Assembly: GCF_014805685.1 (NCBI RefSeq)
Contig: NC_060901.1
Coordinates: 22,504,405 to 22,568,404 of the forward strand
DNA length: 64,000 bases
Source: Silurus meridionalis
Taxonomy: Eukaryota > Chordata > Actinopteri > Siluriformes > Siluridae
Reading direction: 5' to 3'
The notes under the pieces were generated by a model. It was given only the letters and a program-made list of their open reading frames with translations. It was not told the DNA's origin and searched no databases. The position numbers were made by a program, and so were the translations under genes. Each line of letters starts with the position of its first letter. Position 1 is the stretch's first letter. Positions 59,913 through 64,000 of the stretch are shown here, one piece after another.

Positions 59913-60446
59913 CTGGCAAAGAAAAACAGGCAGATTTGAGTTCTTAATGTACAACATGCCCCAATACAATATACATATATAATATATATATAATTTCTCT
60001 TCTCCACTGGATCTCAGAAGCACAAGTATTGATTCCAGACACTCCCGATTCAGATTTCACGATGTGTAACTCCACGAGGGTCTGCTTTCATTGTTACTTT
60101 TTATTTCCAACTGCCAAGTTCTTGAGAGGCCCTTGCCTTTTTTTCTTTTGCCAGTTTCTGATTTACAGACTCTCTTTCCCTTTGTTCTGCTTTCCAGACC
60201 TGAGCAGAGGCATGGATTTGCACCTTGCCAAAGATCTGGGTGACATCAAGGGTATATTCTCCAGCATGAAGAAAAGGATTAAGGGGTTTAATTACTGCAG
60301 AAGAACGTAAACTTTTTCTGAAAGACCTACAGTCACTCAGTTTTCTATGGGGAATCTCAACATGCTCTACATGTAAGAACTAAAATAAAGTCTTGTTACA
60401 GTTACAACCCCGAAATGGATTCCTTTCCTTAAAAAAAGCACGTCCT

Positions 60447-60449
<3 letters not shown>

Positions 60450-60494
<45 letters not shown>
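60450..60494. repeat. (TA)n microsatellite
   Basis: Pure TA tract. Flanking 'TTAAATGTAGGTATATATAT' recurs inverted or direct at about 60604-60630 and 61679-61700. Confidence 0.95.
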
Positions 60495-60498
<4 letters not shown>

Positions 60499-60639
60499 TG
60501 TAGGTATATATATATTACACCTCTAGTTGAGGTGAAGCGATAACAGAAACAAATGCTTCCCAACATTTATTGGAAAATAAATAAAATTACAGACGCACAT
60601 TTAAGATATACCTACATTTAAGATATATATATATATCTC

Positions 60640-61577
60640 ATCTGTCCCCGGGGATTTTAACAAGCTTCTACCGCTGCATCATTGAGAGCATCCTGACCAA
60701 CTCCATCACTGTATGGTACGGAGGCTCCACTGTGTGTGAACGTAAAGCACTGCAAAGGGTGGTCAAAACCGCCCAACGCATCACTGGCACCCAACTACCT
60801 GCCATTGAACACCTTCACCACAGCAGATGTCTGCGCAGAGCTCACAACATCATCAAGGACTCTTCACATCCCAGTCATAAACTGTTTAACCTCTTTCCAT
60901 CACGAAGGACATACAGAAACTTGCGCACCAGAACCAGCAGGTTCAGGGACAGCTTTTTTCCATCCACCATCACACTACTGAACTCAACACTACACCGCTA
61001 AACCACTACAAAACAAACATAAACAAAAGTCTGTATATAACCTCTGTACAATACATGTACATACTTCATATTATATCTTTTCACTCCTCATTACATCTGC
61101 ACTTTTTATATCTGTATGTATATTTATCATTACTGTACATTCTGCCCAACATTTCACATTCATCTGTGTATATAATGTATGTGTATATATTTATATATAT
61201 ATTTTTTTTTATATATAGTAGACTGTTTATTCAGCTTGCTACTCCTTAATGCCATAATCTTGTGATCTGTAACCTTTCATTTCTGCACATTTTTCTTAAT
61301 TACTGTACACCTTTATATTTATTCACTGTACTTCTGAATGTCCACACATCTCTGCACTGAAATAGCCTTTATATTTATTCACTGTATATACTTCATATAT
61401 ATATACCACTGCTGTAAATATGCCAGATAGTTATCTGCACTGTAAATATGCTAGATATTTATCTGCACTTTTGCACGACTGCTACATTTTGCACTTCTGG
61501 TAGATGCTAAACTGCATTTCGTTGCTGTGTACCTGTACAATGCAATGACAATAAAGTTGTATCTATCTATCTATCTA
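60640..61577 (+). mobile_element. L2/Rex-like LINE 3' end with 3' UTR
   Basis: The plus strand encodes the C-terminus of the reverse-transcriptase polyprotein: 'LQRVVKTAQRITGTQLP', 'HNIIKDSSHPSHKLFNLFPS', 'RTSRFRDSFFPSTITLLNS' (to about 61001). A 3' UTR follows, ending 'GCAATGACAATAAAGTTGTA' and a (TCTA)n tail. 5'-truncated; antisense to HMCN1. Confidence 0.88.
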
Positions 61578-61608
61578 TATATATATATATATATATATAT
61601 ATAGATAT

Positions 61609-61677
<69 letters not shown>
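61562..61677. repeat. (TCTA)n/(TA)n tract after the LINE
   Basis: Simple repeat at the LINE 3' end, with an internal TAGATATAGATA inversion point. Confidence 0.9.
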
Positions 61678-61678
<1 letters not shown>

Positions 61679-63189
61679 TAAATGTAGGTATATATATTAT
61701 ATTACAACATTTATATTATATTATATTTCTATTATTTCATTATATTATAACTTTCAGATTTCATTCGCTTGTTAACAGTCAAAATATCATATTATTCTAA
61801 TTGACTGAAAAAAATTTAAGACTCAAAAGATGATGCACACTTTAAAACATTTTATGGCTTTATAAAGTTAATCAAATGCCCATAAATGGAAAGAAAATTA
61901 AAATTTAAATGTATTGGAAATGATTAATCTCTGTCACTGCTATGAACTGACCCCCACCCAGAATATGACTAATATCAAAGGGTTTTAGGAGTCAGATGTC
62001 CACAGTGGTCCTTAGGGTACCAGCACAAGAACATACTCAGCAAAATATCATTTAATTATTGTTATCGATAAAATAAAAAATCATAGTCATAATTTCATTG
62101 TTTCCTTCTTCTCAAGGATTAAAAACAAACAGAAGTTTTAGAAATTTGGGACCTTCTGTTATTATATCAGGTATGATTTAAATTCCAGAAAAGAAAAAAA
62201 AAAATGAGTACTTTCAATTCATTATCTTTCGTTTCTGCTAACAATAAAACAAATCTCCACAATAATAGTAGTCACTCCGGTCTATGTCATTTCCTGTTAC
62301 AGACCTCCATTAAAAAAAGTAAATATTATGTGGCCCTCAAAGAAGGACTTGTTGTAACCGAAACAGCAATTTTCGATCTTGTCTTTGGTGTCGTACTTGT
62401 ACCAGTACCGAGCCCACTGCTAATTCTGAGTCTAAACATGTGGCCGTTGAGCGTTCGAGTTTTGCCTGGTTGGATGTCACCTAACATTCATTCTTGGCCT
62501 GGCTATAAAGCCATAATTATCCCGAGTCTTAGTCACTAAAGCGCACTCTAATAGACTCGGTTTTCCCTCAGGCAAGATATTTAACAGCTCAGCCAGCTCT
62601 CATCCCGCTCAAACGTCGCCTTCTCATCCAGCCTATGGCAGCCTTACACACATTTCCATGCCTTTAATGTCTCCCTCAGACCTGTGCCTTACACGCAGTT
62701 TCTGAGAGAGAAAAATAATAATAATAAACCCGTGACTGGCTTCGTATTGTTCTGAAAGTCAGGAAATCCATGCCATAACCAGGGGTAAGGAGCTAGATCG
62801 GAACACACACCAAAGAAAAGTGTGTACACAAAGTTGGGGCAGTTGTCGCTGACCTGTCCGGGCCTCACTATGTCAGCAGTCCCACTTCAAAGAGGTCATA
62901 ATGACTAGGACAGCACAGGGGTCTCAACAGGTGGTGATTACCTACTACACACACACACAGCGTGTGTGACAGCTGTTTGAAAGGCTAAGACTGACAGTCA
63001 AGTGATCTCCAGTTGAAAAACTTGACAAGAAATTAAAAAGTAATAGATAGAGGAAATAATTTTAGGGTAAAGTGGCTTTGACATTTATAAAATTATAAGT
63101 AATACAATTATACAATTATATTGTATAATAATCCTATCATTACTATTTTTTTTTTAAATCTGGAGTATACATCATATAATAAAAAAGTA

Positions 63190-63500
63190 TTCACAAATCC
63201 AAAGGACACCTGACTTTTCCAAACGTTTGTGGTTCTTCCCTAAACCTTTACCACAAACTCAGTGGCATACAATTGTTTACAATGACCTATAGACCTCAAA
63301 CCCTATTGAACACCTTTGGGATGACTTGAAAGGGCACCCCAGGCCTCCTCAATCTTGACAAAATCTAGTGGAACATCTTCCCAGATGAGTTGAGGTTATT
63401 ATGACAGGAAATAGGGGCTAAATGTGTAAATTGGATGTTCAAAAAGGGGCACATTGCAATCTTCTGGTCAGGTGTTCACAACATTTTATTTTGTGTACAC
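63190..63500. repeat. TIR DNA-transposon-derived repeat
   Basis: 'CCCTATTGAACACCTTTGGG' and 'TAGTGGAACATCTTCCCAGA' plus 'TCTTCTGGTCAGGTGTTCAC' mark the same family as 30400-30800 and 58975-59200. Confidence 0.65.
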
Positions 63501-64000
63501 TGTTTAGATCCTGTGAAGTGAAATCGAGAGGATACAAAAGATGACTCATGTGAGGAGGAGAAAGGGGGCAGGGCTTCCAGGGTGTCCGGTTAATTTTGGA
63601 GCGTTCCAAAAACCTCTATGACTGATTCATGTCTCGATTGGTGTACCTAGCTAAAATACACAGCTGTTATTTTGTATTTTTGATTCAGAATCAAAAATTT
63701 GAAAAAAAAATAAATAAATTCTGGGCAAAATGCATAAATGTGGGGCTGCAGCAAGCTTTTTGTTTGACAAGACCAGGAAATGAAATCTTCCCAAAGGTAG
63801 TATTGGAAATAAGTTCTTAAAATTTTAAATTTACACAGAGACTTAGCTCTCCCTGTACAAACCATGTGACACTGCATGGAAGGAAAGCACAGCATTTGTC
63901 AGAGCGATCCGGTGCAGCTGTAAGTCATTTTCACACATCCAAGCTATTAGGGTGAAATACTGGAGCAGGGCTTTTCTAAAAACAAATCTGGTGCTTGAGA

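Larger units (their letters stand above)
59913..64000 (-). other. HMCN1 intron (at least 4.1 kb), no exon recognised
   Basis: (TA)n tracts at 60450-60494 and 61578-61677, a LINE 3' end at 60640-61577 and a TIR repeat at 63190-63500. 62000-63180 and 63510-64000 hold nothing I can name; short ORFs there have no recognisable motif. Confidence 0.7.

Noticed and set aside
62204..62539. 111-residue plus-strand ORF
   Set aside because: No recognisable motif, no supporting splice or promoter context, AT-rich intronic setting.
1..64000. CRISPR arrays, operons or prokaryotic signals
   Set aside because: Repeats present are microsatellites and transposons; the genes are spliced eukaryotic genes.

Overview
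The window is vertebrate genomic DNA, almost certainly from a teleost fish: multi-exon genes with GT-AG introns, abundant microsatellites, tRNA-headed SINEs, Tc1/mariner-type DNA transposon debris and non-LTR retrotransposon fragments. The repeat set resembles catfish-like (otophysan) genomes, but that is only an impression. Two genes were found, convergent (tail to tail).

1) Positions 1569-4691, plus strand: complete ARPC5 (p16-ARC subunit of the actin-nucleating Arp2/3 complex), four coding exons, 150 residues. Its first intron has the signature of a U12-type (minor spliceosome) AT-A. intron.

2) Positions 7191-59912, minus strand: the 3' part of hemicentin-1 (HMCN1), a giant extracellular-matrix protein of the fibulin family. 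I resolved 96 coding exons (about 15.07 kb of coding sequence, about 5023 residues). In transcript order (high to low coordinates) they encode 42 Ig domains, six thrombospondin type-1 repeats (each on one 171-bp exon), a nidogen G2F beta-barrel, a short Cys-containing linker, eight calcium-binding EGF modules and the fibulin-type C-terminal module ending in ...SAYPY. Judged against recalled human HMCN1, the 42 Ig domains are collinear one to one with the last 42 of 44. The signal peptide, the von Willebrand A domain and about two Ig domains must lie beyond position 64000. All 95 introns inside this span can be placed at GT-AG borders. Reading frame holds through every exon except one in the Ig domain at 42237-43165, where one base appears to be missing.

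The gap between the genes (4692-7190) holds their 3' UTRs with facing poly(A) signals at about 6410 (+) and 6518 (-). HMCN1 introns carry most of the repeats: mariner-like copies, a young RTE-like LINE with a perfect 17-bp target duplication, L2/Rex-like LINE ends, Tc1 remnants, V-SINE-like elements, several MITEs, and long (CA)n, (TA)n and (GAAA)n tracts, some directly against splice sites. Positions 59913-64000 are intron with a LINE 3' end and no coding sequence I can support.

No wholly new biological system is evident. The observations most worth checking are the minor-class ARPC5 intron with an apparent AT-AA border, the HMCN1 frame break, an 85-nt intronic hairpin at 54820-54904, a 74-nt near-perfect palindrome beside a 5' splice site, and (TG)32 next to a 3' splice site.
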